Below, in pieces: positions 17,252 through 26,026 of a stretch of 64,000 nucleotides of DNA (position 1 is the stretch's first letter; the number at the start of each line of letters is the position of its first letter). Source of the stretch: Micromonospora olivasterospora (lineage in GTDB: Bacteria > Actinomycetota > Actinomycetes > Mycobacteriales > Micromonosporaceae); the NCBI RefSeq assembly GCF_007830265.1, contig NZ_VLKE01000001.1:6448001-6512000 (forward strand), given 5' to 3'. The notes under the pieces were generated by a model. The model made no database searches, had not been told where the DNA came from, and worked only from the letters and a program-made list of their open reading frames with translations. The position numbers were made by a program, and so were the translations under genes.

Positions 17252-18336
17252 TCATGTCGACTTATCCACATTGTCCTTATAGATAGCCAGCAGGCGATAG
17301 ATCCAGTGCACGAACTTGGTGTACGGCGTGATGGCGAAGGCGACGATGACCGCGGCCAGGTGCGCCACCAGGATCGGGCCGAACATCGGGCCGCTCGCAG
17401 GAAGAGGGTGAGCAGCCCGGTCACCGACAGGATCAGCAGCGCCCACAGCAGACCGTAGTCGGCTCGTCGCATCGACGGCGTGCCGAGTTCCGGGGCGGTG
17501 CGCCGTTTGAGCAGCATCAACCCCGCACAGCCGACGACCATGCCGAACCCGCCGATGGTCCCCGTGATGACCGGCACGGACAGGTACGGGTACGGCGGCA
17601 TCAGGTGCAGGAACTCCTGCATGAACGCGGCCGAGGTGGTGGAGACCAGACAGAGGCCGAACCCGTAGGTGACCGCCAGGTGCAGACGACGCCGTAGCGG
17701 GCTCGGCACGTCGGCGGGATAGTCGCAGTCCTGGCCGCCACCCCGCATGTGCCGCAACTGCACTCCCTGAACCAGGGTCCGCGCCCACACTTTAGGCCGG
17801 GTGAGGTCCCGCAGCCTGCCGTGGGTGTCGCGCCAGTAGCGCGACACCGCCGCCGCGAGTACGACGATTGTCCAGAGGCTGGGCGCCGCCACCACGGCCA
17901 CCATCACGAGGTGCGGAAGGATCTCGTACGGCGAACCCGGGTGCGCACCCGTGGAGTCCCCGGCACCGCCGGTGAGAGAGCTGAGCGCCACGAGCAGCAC
18001 GAAGATCGCCACGAACCAGCCGGCGACGCCACGCCAGCCGTGCATCCATCCGGGCACGGTGGAGGGCCACACGTAGCTGCGGTACGTCTCCTCCCGTACC
18101 TGTGCGAACACCTTCGGCGGATTCAGGTCGAACTCGTGCGGCGGGGTGTACATGCAGGCGCTGAAGCAGTCCCGGCAGTCGTGGCACAGATTGGCCAGGT
18201 GGGTGATGTCGCCCCGGGTCAGTGTGCTCCGCAGCTCGAGCGCCGGCCAGACCGGGCAGTATCCGGCACAGTACCGGCAGGAGTTGCAGACGGTGAGCTG
18301 CCGCTCGGCCTCGGCGAACAGGTCATCCACGGGCAT
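17252..18336 (-). pseudogene. tcuB: Tricarballylate utilisation protein TcuB (CitB-like), frameshifted
   Basis: TcuB is a membrane Fe-S/heme protein that reoxidises the FADH2 of TcuA. The N-terminus carries two cluster motifs, CNSCRYCAGYCP (about 17-28) and CHDCRDCFSACMYTPPHEF (51-69), then several membrane helices (for example 107-121, 138-163, 218-235, 245-270). The reading frame breaks near 17397: the main frame runs LLTLFLRAARCSAR and on into nonsense, whereas the neighbouring frame continues ASGPMFGPILVAHLAAVIVA, FAITPYTKFVHWIYRLLAIY and stops at 17252. A net loss of two bases (or gain of one) in the CTGCGAGCGG region explains this. Either a pseudogene or an assembly error. It overlaps the tcuA end by 14 bases. 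Confidence 0.8.
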
Positions 18337-19764
18337 GGCGCGCCGCCTCTCGACCGGCGATGCGTCCCCACACCGTTCCGATGGTCATCCCGAAACCGGC
18401 CAGGTACCCGGTCGACAGAATGTTTCCCGACATGATCTCCCCTGCAGCGAAGACGTTGCGGAACACGCCGCCGTCCTGGCGCCGGACGTGTGCCTGTTCG
18501 GTGACCGCCACACCGAGGTAGGTGAAGGTGATCCCCGGCCGCATCGCCACGCCGTAGAACGGCGGCCGGTCGATGCGCTGGGCCCAGTTGCTCTTGGGCG
18601 GATCGAGGCCGACCGTGGACAAGCCGTCCCGCTCCGCCATCTGAACCGGCCGCCCGGGCCGCGGTCGACCGCCGCGTTGTACCGGGCGACGGTCTCCTCG
18701 ACCGCAAGCGGATCGAGGTCGAACCGCGAGGCCAGCTCGCCGATGCTCGGCGCCGCCGACACCCCGTACATCGGGGGAAGGAACAGTCCGTGCACCTTGC
18801 TGTCCCACAGGGAGTACGCGATCTGATCGGGTTGCACCGCGATGTTGCGTCCCCAGATGGCGTACCGCTTGGGCCAGATGTCCTCGCCCTCGTCGTAGAA
18901 CCGCCGCCCGTCCCGGTTGACCACGATTCCGAACGGGATGGTGTCCAGCCGGGTGGCGATGCCCCCGTCGAACTTCGGGCTGCGTGCGTCCACCGCGATG
19001 GCGTGGAAGCCGCGTTCCTCGCCGGCTCGTTCCGCGCCGGCGTCCAGCAGCTGGGCGAGGACCGTTCCGTCGTTGTACTTCGGGCCGCGCACGTGGTAGT
19101 TCAGCGCGGCGTCGCCCCAGTACCGCCGGAGCCAGTCGATGTTCGCCTCGAAGCCGCCGCTGGCGCAGACCACCGCCTTCGCGCGTACCCGCCGCCGCCC
19201 CTGGGCCACCCGAACGACGATCTCGGTGCAGGCATCGCCCGTGAAGCCCAGCTGCTCGACGCTCGCCTCGTACAGGACCACGATTCCGGCCCGCTCGGCC
19301 GCCCGGTAGTAGCTGTTCACCAGCGCCTTGCCGCCACCGAGGAAGAAGCGGTTGGTACGAGCCAGGGCCAGGGTTCCGGTCAGCGCGGGCTGCCAGCGCA
19401 CGCCGTGGTCGGTCATCCAGCGCGGTACGGTCTCCGACTCCCGCACGGTCAACGCGGCCAGCGCCTCGTTGCTCGGCCCGGTGCCGACGCCGCCCAGGTC
19501 GGTCCACAACTCGTCATAGGTGTAGCGCCCGGTGTAGTAGGCGTCGGTGTAGTCGTGGACACAGCGGATGTTGCGGGTGTGCCGGCTGTTGCCGCCGCGG
19601 AACACCGTTGGCGCGCGCTCCAGCAACAGCACCCGGGCGCCATGGTCACGGGCGCTGAGTGCGCTCACCAGGGCCGCGTTGCCGCCGCCGATCACCACGA
19701 CGTCCCATGGCTCGTCCAACGCCCCGTTCCGGGCTGGGGCGGAACCCTTCGGCGAGGTGATCAT
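18323..19764 (-). pseudogene. tcuA: FAD-dependent tricarballylate dehydrogenase TcuA, frameshifted
   Basis: TcuA oxidises tricarballylate to cis-aconitate. From ATG 19764 the protein has the FAD-binding start DVVVIGGGNAALVSALSARD, GGNSRHTRNIRCVHD, FFLGGGKALVNSYYRAAE and CASGGFEANIDWLRRYWG, all typical of the FrdA/TcuA family. Near 18650 the frame is lost after DRGPGGRF; another frame continues ERDGLSTVGLDPPKSNWAQR, RPPFYGVAMRPGITFTYLGV and GEIMSGNILSTGYLAGFGM to a stop at 18323. The catalytic C-terminal part is thus present but out of frame. ATG overlaps the stop of the upstream dehydrogenase gene (ATGA) and the tail overlaps tcuB, so the set was an operon. Confidence 0.8.
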
Positions 19765-20915
19765 GGCAGGTGGTCCAGTACGGCGCTGGTGACGGCGCGG
19801 GTGCCGCCGCGCGGGCACCCGGTCGGCTCGATCTGGACGGCCCCGTCGGCGAGCGCCGACTCGACGGCCCGGCGGACACGTCCGGCCGCCTCGGCCGCGC
19901 CCAGATGCTCGAGCAGCATCGCCGCGCTGAGGATCTGCGAGATCGGGTTCGCCAGGTCACGCCCCGCGATGCCCGGCGCGCTGCCGTGCACCGGCTCGAA
20001 GTACGAGGTACCAAGGCCGATGTTCCCGCTGGGGCACATGCCCAGTCCGCCGACGGTGGCGGCGCCGAGATCGCTGAGCAGGTCTCCCACGAAGTTCTCG
20101 GTGAGCACCACGTCGAAGTGCCGCGGCGTCATGACGAGGTCGTGCGCGGCCGCGTCCGAGTACCGGAAATCCAGCTCCACGTCGGGATACTCGGCGGCGA
20201 CCTCGATCGTCACCTCGCGGAACAGGGCGAACGAGCGCAGCACCTTGCTCTTGTCGACCAGGGTGACCCGCCGGGTGCCGTCCGCCGGGGCGCCGTCCCG
20301 CGTTCGCGCCAACTCGAAGGCGAACCTCGCGACCCGGTCCACCCCGGCCCGGGACACGAAAAGCTGGTCGACGCAGGCGTCGCGGGTGCCCACGCCGAGG
20401 CCGCGGGACAGGTAGAGCCCCTCGGTGTTCTCCCGGACGATGACGTAGTCGATGTCGCCGGGACGGTGGATGGTCGGCGTGCGCACCCCGGGCAGCAGTC
20501 GGACCGGGCGCACGTTGGCGTACGTGTCGAGGCCGGTGCGGAGCACACCGCCGAGCAGTCCCGCCTCGGTGCCGTCGGGACGACGCACCTGGGGCAGGCC
20601 GACCGGTCCCTTGAGGACAGCGTCGACGTTGTTGCGGAACCGGTCCAGGGCACCCGGTTCGAGGTTGTCCCCGGTCTCGGCGTACAGGCCGGCGCCGCCG
20701 CGCTCGGTGACCAGGTCCAGTGTGATTCCGGCGCCGCGGACCGCGCGGGTCATCACGGTGGTCGCGGACTCGATCAGCTCCGGGCCGATGCCGTCGCCCT
20801 CGATGACCGCGACGCGGATCGTCCGGTGCCCTGCCGGGCCGCCGGCTGCGGGGTACCCGGCCGCTGAGCCGCCGGCGGCCGGGGGGCCGTCTGCCGGGTC
20901 GGGAGAGGTGGTCAA
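19761..20915 (-). CDS. Isocitrate/isopropylmalate dehydrogenase-family beta-decarboxylating enzyme
   Basis: The core (residues about 32-384) is a complete member of the IDH/IMDH/tartrate-dehydrogenase family: VAVIEGDGIGPEL, LKGPVGLP, the substrate Arg region and DIDYVIVRENTEGLYLSRGL, VDKSKVL with catalytic Lys, metal-binding Asp in VVLTENFVGDLLSDLGA, and the NAD-site EPVHGSAPGIAGRDLANPIS. The His-Gly-Ser-Ala-Pro loop and following residues suggest NAD use. An Ala/Gly/Pro-rich tail of 30 residues precedes the domain (TTG start at 20915). Context with tcuA/tcuB suggests a tri- or dicarboxylate substrate rather than leucine synthesis, since leuC/leuD are absent; substrate cannot be read from sequence. 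TcuA's ATG overlaps its stop. Confidence 0.85.
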   Translation of the reverse strand: MTTSPDPADGPPAAGGSAAGYPAAGGPAGHRTIRVAVIEGDGIGPELIESATTVMTRAVRGAGITLDLVTERGGAGLYAETGDNLEPGALDRFRNNVDAVLKGPVGLPQVRRPDGTEAGLLGGVLRTGLDTYANVRPVRLLPGVRTPTIHRPGDIDYVIVRENTEGLYLSRGLGVGTRDACVDQLFVSRAGVDRVARFAFELARTRDGAPADGTRRVTLVDKSKVLRSFALFREVTIEVAAEYPDVELDFRYSDAAAHDLVMTPRHFDVVLTENFVGDLLSDLGAATVGGLGMCPSGNIGLGTSYFEPVHGSAPGIAGRDLANPISQILSAAMLLEHLGAAEAAGRVRRAVESALADGAVQIEPTGCPRGGTRAVTSAVLDHLP

Positions 20916-20948
20916 CTCGCCTGTCCTGCCTTCCAGTCGATCCTGCGG

Positions 20949-21120
20949 TCAGCGCGGCCAGCACGCCCGCGCGACCCGCAGGATGTTGCCGCCGCAGACC
21001 GCGGCGATCTCCTCGTCGCGGTAGCCGTGGGTGACCAGCCACCGGATGACGTTCAACGTCCCCTCCGCGGGGTTCCCCACCCCGTCGACGAGCTCGATGG
21101 GGTGGACGGGATGCGCCGCC
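20949..21120 (-). pseudogene. Membrane dipeptidase (M19) C-terminal stub
   Basis: The last ~45 residues read HPIELVDGVGNPAEGTLNVI, RWLVTHGYRDEEIAAVCGGN and ILRVARACWPR, matching the C-terminus of the renal-dipeptidase/M19 family (helix, then GGN-hLRV). Upstream of about 21120 the similarity stops and the sequence runs into a short repeat, so the metal-binding catalytic part is missing. It lies 34 bases upstream of the dehydrogenase gene and was probably the first gene of that operon. Confidence 0.6.
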
Positions 21121-21188
21121 GACGCCGTCGAACAGGGCGCGCCGGCACGCCTCCCCGACCGCTGGCGCGGCCACGGCTCGTACCCCGT

Positions 21189-21258
21189 GGCAGGCGCGGC
21201 CGTGGGAGGGCGCAACGGCAGGCGCGGCCGTGGGGCGCCCGCGACGGCAGGCGCGGGG
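21189..21258. repeat. Three direct repeats of about 28 bp
   Basis: GGCAGGCGCGGCCGTGGG occurs at 21189-21206 and 21217-21234, and its first part GGCAGGCGCGG again at 21246-21256, at intervals of 28 and 29 bases. It lies exactly between the dipeptidase stub and the ArsR/DUF5937 gene and may mark a recombination junction. Confidence 0.8.
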
Positions 21259-21262
21259 CCGG

Positions 21263-22357
21263 TCAGCGATACAGCAGCGCGAGCACCTGGGTACCGAGCT
21301 CGGACAGCCCCTGCGTCTCGAGCGAGTAGTAGACGTGCCGGCCCCGGCGTTCCGCCGTCACCAGTTCCGCCTCACGCAACGCCCGAAGGTGGCGCGAGAC
21401 CTGAGGCTCGGTCATGCGCATCTTGTGGGCGAGGTCGACCGTCGTCCGTGGGGTACGCAGGATCGCGCGGCAGATCTGGATGCGCATGCCGTCGTGAAGC
21501 GCGCTGAGCCGCTTCATGGTCACGTCCAGGCCGTCCCCGGCCGCCGGGCCGATGGCGTACGCGATGACGACAGGCAGCCCGGGGTCGTGCTTGATGATCA
21601 GATGGGGGGCAAGGTAGAAGGAGGGGACGACGATCAAGCCACTCCCTGCCGGCTTCACCATCGCCTGGTTGACCTTGTCGAAAACCACCCGGTCCGGATC
21701 ACGCCGGAGCGCCGCGGTGGGGCTCACCGACACGATTGCCGACACCCCACGCCGGGCGAGGTCGTTCTCCTTGCGCCGCGCGTCGTCGACGAGGCGCGAT
21801 GCCAGCTGCGCCCACTCCTCGTGGAACCAGTCGTTGGTCACGGCGTGCAGGAAGTCCCGTAGGCCGGCCAACGCGGCGGCCGGCCGCTCGACGATCTCTA
21901 CCGCCAACTCCAGCCGGGACAGCGACAGCCGCTCCACCCTGCGGAAGAACTCGCGCCGCGCCTGACAGTCCGTCCGGAGGTGACGCACATCGATATCTCT
22001 GGAAAATTCGATGAGCGACGGCGCGGACTGCTCGACGAACGCGTCAAGGTTCATCGCGCCCAGTTCGTCGAGTCGATCCTCGATCTGGGCCAGCCGACGG
22101 CCAGCCAGACTCACCGGCATGAGGTAACGAGCACGAATCGCTCCGTACAGGGGCAAGAAGTGCCGCGCGCGGGCGAGCAGCTCGCCCTGCCGCTCGTCGG
22201 CGTACGCCACACCGCGCACCCGCTGTCCCCGCGGATGGTGATCACCGTGAGTGATCGCATGAAGCATCGACCCAAGCTCCGCGAGCGGATCGACCCGGAC
22301 GACCACCGCGTTCGCCCGAAGACCCGCCAGGCTAGCGGTCACGGCCACGGCGACCAT
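21263..22357 (-). CDS. ArsR-type winged-helix regulator with DUF5937-like sensor domain
   Basis: The 364-residue protein has a long N-terminal domain (about 1-280; LAGLRANAVVVRVDPLAELG, WFHEEWAQLASRLVDDARRK, VVFDKVNQAMVKPAGSGLIV) of the type fused to ArsR-like DNA-binding domains in actinobacteria, and a C-terminal winged helix (about 285-364) with CRAILRTPRTTVDLAHKMRM, EPQVSRHLRALREAELV and the wing RRGRHVYYSLE. No Cys metal site is present, so metal sensing is unlikely. The exact start among the N-terminal codons is uncertain. Neighbours are broken genes, so its target is unknown. Confidence 0.75.
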   Translation of the reverse strand: MVAVAVTASLAGLRANAVVVRVDPLAELGSMLHAITHGDHHPRGQRVRGVAYADERQGELLARARHFLPLYGAIRARYLMPVSLAGRRLAQIEDRLDELGAMNLDAFVEQSAPSLIEFSRDIDVRHLRTDCQARREFFRRVERLSLSRLELAVEIVERPAAALAGLRDFLHAVTNDWFHEEWAQLASRLVDDARRKENDLARRGVSAIVSVSPTAALRRDPDRVVFDKVNQAMVKPAGSGLIVVPSFYLAPHLIIKHDPGLPVVIAYAIGPAAGDGLDVTMKRLSALHDGMRIQICRAILRTPRTTVDLAHKMRMTEPQVSRHLRALREAELVTAERRGRHVYYSLETQGLSELGTQVLALLYR

Positions 22358-22444
22358 GGTAATAGCCTGGCTCTCCAGCCCACCGGCGCTCGACCCGTCG
22401 GCCAGCAGTCCGCCGAGTACGGCCGGAACTCACATGATCCCTGA

Positions 22445-22800
22445 CCGAGACTCGAAGCAGCGCGTCGACCTGCCCGTCGACGATCTCCTGGATCCGCGGC
22501 CGCAGCGCCTCCAACCGGCGCACCGTGAACTCGCCGAGCACGGCCTTGCGCGCCGGACCGTGCTCGGGCGCGTCCATAGCGATCAGAATGCGCTCCTCGT
22601 CCGGCCGCCGGGACGCTGCCTCGCCCCGGACCAGCTGCGGGAAGTCCGGATGCTGCCGGTCTGCGCTGAACCGCCGGTCGTTCAACACAATTCGCACGTC
22701 TTCGTGGCGGCTGACGACCCAGGCCCGCCCGCCGTCGGGCAGCCGAACCCGCGAGACCGGCTCTTCTTCGCGAATCTCTTCGTACGCCGGCGGCGGGCGG
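22445..22800 (-). pseudogene. Cytochrome P450 N-terminal fragment
   Basis: About 110 residues of a bacterial P450 are readable: PPPAYEEIREEEPVSRVRLP, GGRAWVVSRHEDVRIVLNDR, RFSADRQHPDFP and the helix C motif MDAPEHGPARKAVLGEFTVR with RLEALRPRIQEIVDGQVDAL. The I-helix, ExxR and heme-Cys loop are absent; the frame runs into unrelated sequence at about 22445. Upstream residues are also out of frame. It is a dead fragment of a 400-residue enzyme. Confidence 0.75.
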
Positions 22801-23174
22801 CTGGAGCAGGCGCTGGGCGTACGGCTGGGCGACAAGCCGGGCGCGGAGGTCAAACAGCAGATAGATCGCAGCAGCGACCCCGAGCGCCCAGCCACGAATT
22901 CTGGACCAGGCCCAGCCGAACAGCCGTAGAGGCGGGGCCCGAAGGCCGCTGAAGGCCAGGCAGCGGATCACGGTGCCGCGGTGCCGCGTCTTCTCGTGAG
23001 TCAAGATCGGCTGACAACTCGGGGCAGTCCTAGCGATGCGTTGGCGATAGCTGCGAGGGACGAATCAAGCAGCTTCCATCCCTCGCCGATGCTGCGCCGG
23101 ACGTCGTCGTCGAGATGTCTGCCCCCCTCGCTGTCGACCATCAGGGCTCATCGCGTCGGCGGACATCGCCCAGT

Positions 23175-23888
23175 TCACGCTCCGCCGAGGCTGCCGCCGC
23201 CGTCAACGCGCAGCGTCTGGCCGGTGATGTAGCCGGCCTCGTCCGACAGCAGGAACGCGATCGCGGCGGCGATCTCCTCCGGGCGGCCGAACCGGCCCAC
23301 CCGCGACGCGGCGCGGTACCGGGCGACGCTTTCCGAGCCTTCGGGGTTGTGCTGCCAGAACAGCGTGGTCTCCGTCGGCCCGGGAGCGACCGAGTTGACG
23401 GTGATCCCCGCCGGGCCGAGTTCGTTCGCCCAGGCCCGGGAGCAGAATTCCAGGGCGGCCTTCGCCGCCCCGTACGCCGTGCGGTCCAGTAGGCCCACCG
23501 TCACCACGCTGGAGACGTTGACGATCCGGCCCCACCCTCGCGCCCGCATCGACGGCAATGCCGCCTGCGTCACTTGAACCGCGGCCCTGACGTGCAGGTC
23601 GTAGAGCTCGGCCAGGTCGTCGAGGTCCACCGCGCCGATCATGCCCGCACGACCTATCCCGGCGTTGTTGACGACGGCGTCGACGGGACCGCCGGAGAGC
23701 ACCTTCTCCAGCGCGACGTCCGTCGCCCTGCGGTCGGCCAGGTTCACCTCGTAGAACTCCCCGGGAAACTCTGCGGGTGCGGACCGTGCCAGGCCGACCA
23801 GCTCATGGCCGAGGCCCGCCAGCCGCTCCGCCAGGGAGTACCCGATTCCCTTTGACGCGCCGGTGATCAGCATCCTTCTCGTCGTCAT
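23175..23888 (-). CDS. Short-chain dehydrogenase/reductase
   Basis: A complete 237-residue classical SDR: nucleotide motif TGASKGIG (9-16), NNAG (74-77), catalytic Ser in NVSSV (126-127), Tyr139-x3-Lys143, and the C-terminal GYITGQTLRVDGGGSLG typical of FabG-like enzymes. The cofactor choice is not clear; no acidic residue directly follows strand 2 (LARSAPAE), which favours NADP(H). The start has two TetR-type palindromes upstream and a divergent, truncated TetR gene, so it was probably the target of that repressor and may now be expressed constitutively. Substrate unknown. Confidence 0.9.
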   Translation of the reverse strand: MTTRRMLITGASKGIGYSLAERLAGLGHELVGLARSAPAEFPGEFYEVNLADRRATDVALEKVLSGGPVDAVVNNAGIGRAGMIGAVDLDDLAELYDLHVRAAVQVTQAALPSMRARGWGRIVNVSSVVTVGLLDRTAYGAAKAALEFCSRAWANELGPAGITVNSVAPGPTETTLFWQHNPEGSESVARYRAASRVGRFGRPEEIAAAIAFLLSDEAGYITGQTLRVDGGGSLGGA

Positions 23889-23914
23889 CCCTCGCCCTTC
23901 CTGCCTTCATCTAC

Positions 23915-23934
23915 TTTGGAGCGATCGTTTTTGG
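23915..23934. promoter_or_regulatory. TetR-type operator copy 1 (degenerate)
   Basis: TTTGGAGCGATCGTTTTTGG: the left half TTTGGAGCGATCG is identical to the reverse complement of the right half of the palindrome at 23961-23980, whereas its own right half has decayed. It lies 27 bases upstream of the SDR start. Confidence 0.5.
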
Positions 23935-23960
23935 AAGAACCGGCCGCAAGACCTAGCGCA

Positions 23961-23980
23961 TTTGGAACGATCGCTCCAAA
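23961..23980. promoter_or_regulatory. TetR-type operator copy 2
   Basis: TTTGGAACGATCGCTCCAAA is a 20-bp palindrome with one mismatched pair, centred on CGATCG, just upstream of the truncated TetR start at 23999. With copy 1 it brackets the divergent promoter region. Confidence 0.6.
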
Positions 23981-23998
23981 TGGAGGTAGGCTGGATTC

Positions 23999-24118
23999 AT
24001 GCCACGCGGAAAGACCTTTGACCCCGACAGGAAGATCGACGAGGCGGTCGACCTGTTTTCGCGGCGCGGCTGCGACGCCGTCAGCATCCGCGATAGAGCA
24101 CGTAAGCGCGTGGATTGA
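23999..24118 (+). pseudogene. TetR/AcrR regulator, N-terminal stub of 39 codons
   Basis: Starting at ATG 23999 the sequence encodes MPRGKTFDPDRKIDEAVDLF followed by SRRGCDAVSIRD, which is the first helix and the start of the helix-turn-helix of a TetR regulator (usual continuation: LVxALGINRGSLYATFG). It then runs into unrelated residues and stops at 24118. The recognition helix and whole ligand domain are missing. Two intact or near-intact palindromes remain upstream. Confidence 0.75.
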
Positions 24119-24167
24119 CGTGTTACGAGGGTGACCATCCGGCTGGTCCCCGGCGACGTCCGCAAAA

Positions 24168-25019
24168 TCAGTTTTGTCGCGGCACGGGCATGGTCGGCAC
24201 GGGGGGACGCTGCCCCCATGCCGCGACACTTGCGATGCACAGGTCATCGAACGAAGGACTCTCAACCTGGTCGGCGAACTCCGCAAGATCGGCTGCAGTG
24301 ATCCCGAACTGCGCATCCAGATCGGCCGCGATGTGCTCGGCGGTCAGCCGCCACGCTCGTCCCATCGGCGTGCCTCCAACACCATGGCTGGAGGCGTGGA
24401 TCCCCGTATGGATCAGCCCATTCGCGCGCAACTGCGCAGGGAATGACCGAGACCAGCCGTAGTCACTTCCCATCCGTTTGGTGGCGACCGCCATGATCGC
24501 CTTGCTGACCTTGCGGTACAGCGGGTTCGGCGATGAGTCGAACGGGAACGGCCCCGTGTCTTCGAGGAGCAGCCAGCCACCTGGGGCCAGCCAGCGCACC
24601 ACCTTGGCGAGCACGGCGTCACGGTCGATGAGGTGCTCGAACACAAACCTGGAACAGATCAGTTCGAAGCTGCCCTCCGGGAAGTCGTCGACAGTCACAT
24701 CGTGCGCGATGACTCGCAGGTTCGACGGACGTCCTCCCTCGGGGATCAAGCTGGTATCGAGATCGGCTGCGATTACCTCGCCGTGAGGACACTGGGTCGC
24801 CAGCCAGTGTGCGATGGTGCCGACGCCAGATCCGATCTCCAAACAGTTCCAGCCGGGCTGGATGCCGAAGCGTTCGAGCCTGTGAATGGTGTCCTGGTCG
24901 AACGCTCCAGCCAGGGCGGTCAACCGCTCCGCCTCCGCATTGTCACTGTGCATGAAAAGAAGATGACCATAAGGCGTTGTGGTTGAATCCATGTCCTTAA
25001 CCGTGCTCAAGTCGACCAT
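24168..25019 (-). CDS. Class I SAM-dependent methyltransferase
   Basis: The product (283 residues from ATG 25019) has the class I methyltransferase core: motif I NCLEIGSGVGTIAHWLA (about 57-73), acidic end of strand 2 in VIAADLDTSLIP, motif II DFPEGSFELICSRFVFEHL and motif III LAPGGWLLLEDTGP. The C-terminal third (GSDYGWSRSFPAQLRANGLI ... GRAWRLTAEHIAADL) is a substrate cap found in secondary-metabolite and ubiquinone-type enzymes. An in-frame ATG 81 bases upstream (25100) would give 310 residues but lacks a well-placed ribosome-binding site. No partner genes indicate the substrate. Confidence 0.8.
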   Translation of the reverse strand: MVDLSTVKDMDSTTTPYGHLLFMHSDNAEAERLTALAGAFDQDTIHRLERFGIQPGWNCLEIGSGVGTIAHWLATQCPHGEVIAADLDTSLIPEGGRPSNLRVIAHDVTVDDFPEGSFELICSRFVFEHLIDRDAVLAKVVRWLAPGGWLLLEDTGPFPFDSSPNPLYRKVSKAIMAVATKRMGSDYGWSRSFPAQLRANGLIHTGIHASSHGVGGTPMGRAWRLTAEHIAADLDAQFGITAADLAEFADQVESPSFDDLCIASVAAWGQRPPVPTMPVPRQN

Positions 25020-25279
25020 TGTCGCCGCACCGCCTTCTACGGATAGTGACCAACGGGTTGGTAGGCAGGTGTAGTCCTCCCTGGCGACAGGGTTGGACAT
25101 GCCTTAGCGGGGAATGCGAAGAGCAGCAACGCATGTTGCCTCACCATATCCCAGAGACGATCAACGGGATAGACCCTCGTCGCGTCATACGGTTTCGCGC
25201 GGCGCGCAACCGCTGCGTATCCGGCAACCATTTGCCCCGACTGATACTGCATCGATCTTCACCCAGCTCAACTACCACC

Positions 25280-25489
25280 TCACCGGCCCGGCCCGCGCCC
25301 CGGTGGGTTGTAGCGCACTACTGGTCCAGTGAAGGCGTCGCGGACGTATCGGCAGTTGGGAAAGGCGGCTGGTGCGACGAGTGCGGGTGTGGGTGCGGCG
25401 GTGAGGGCGGTGCCGGTCGCTGCGGGGCCGCCGACGGCGCCGCGTAGCAGGGTGCGTCGGGTGAAGGAGCCTTCCGGGACACGCGCCAT
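25280..25489 (-). CDS. Short Tat-leader protein, probably truncated
   Basis: ATG 25489 has GGAGG 7 bases upstream, so this is a real translation start. The product begins MARVPEGSFTRRTLLRGAVG, a twin-arginine (TRRTLL) signal followed by an Ala/Gly-rich hydrophobic segment and an Ala-x-Ala-type region. Only about 30 residues follow (CRYVRDAFTGPVVRYNPPGR). That is too short for a normal Tat substrate, which folds before export, so the gene has likely lost its body, perhaps a secreted hydrolase or repeat protein. It could also be a small secreted peptide. Confidence 0.5.
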   Translation of the reverse strand: MARVPEGSFTRRTLLRGAVGGPAATGTALTAAPTPALVAPAAFPNCRYVRDAFTGPVVRYNPPGRGPGR

Positions 25490-26026
25490 CGCGGTTCCTC
25501 CGTTCGTGGGATGGGCCGAAGAGGTAGCGGAAGCGGGCCGTGACGGGTCAGCGGGTGGTGTTCGACGTCGCTGGGCGAGTGTCTGGTGTGGACGGCTTCG
25601 CTGGTTGACGAGTCTGCGCGCGTGGCCTCGGAGGCGTCAAGACGCTAATATCTATTAGCAACGCGAGAGCTCACCGGCGTGGCGACCGCGCCATGCGTGG
25701 ATGGCGCTGCGGCGGGACTGCGAGCCCCAAGCCCGTCGTGGACGGGGTCGACTGTGCCCCCGCGGTCCCCGTCACCGCACGCCCGGGTCTCGCCCAGCGC
25801 CTCGGCCTCGCCCGCCACGTAGCCGGCCGGCTTCGGCGCCTGGTTCCCGCGCCGACGTGGGAGGATGACCGCGCGGCTGGTGTGAAGCGCCAGCGGAGCC
25901 CCCAGCCGCGCGGCCCCGGACGACGGCGCGAGCGGGCCCCGTGGGGCCGCGCAGCCGCCGCACTCCAACCTTGGTGGATCATCTACAAGCGGATCCGTGA
26001 GCAGCGACAGTCGAAGAGGACAGGAC
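25490..26026. other. Intergenic stretch with one AT-rich palindrome
   Basis: About 540 bases with no supported gene; long open frames here are GC shadows. GCTAATA (25644-25650) and TATTAGC (25653-25659) form a perfect inverted repeat with a 2-base spacer, notable for AT content in a GC-rich region and possibly an operator for the Tat-leader gene or the CAP gene. Confidence 0.5.
25644..25659. promoter_or_regulatory. AT-rich operator-like palindrome
   Basis: GCTAATATCTATTAGC has perfect 7-bp arms around TC. It is 155 bases upstream of the minus-strand start at 25489 and 370 bases from the CAP gene start. Such palindromes are typical of dimeric regulators of the PadR/MarR type; no regulator gene is adjacent. 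Confidence 0.4.
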
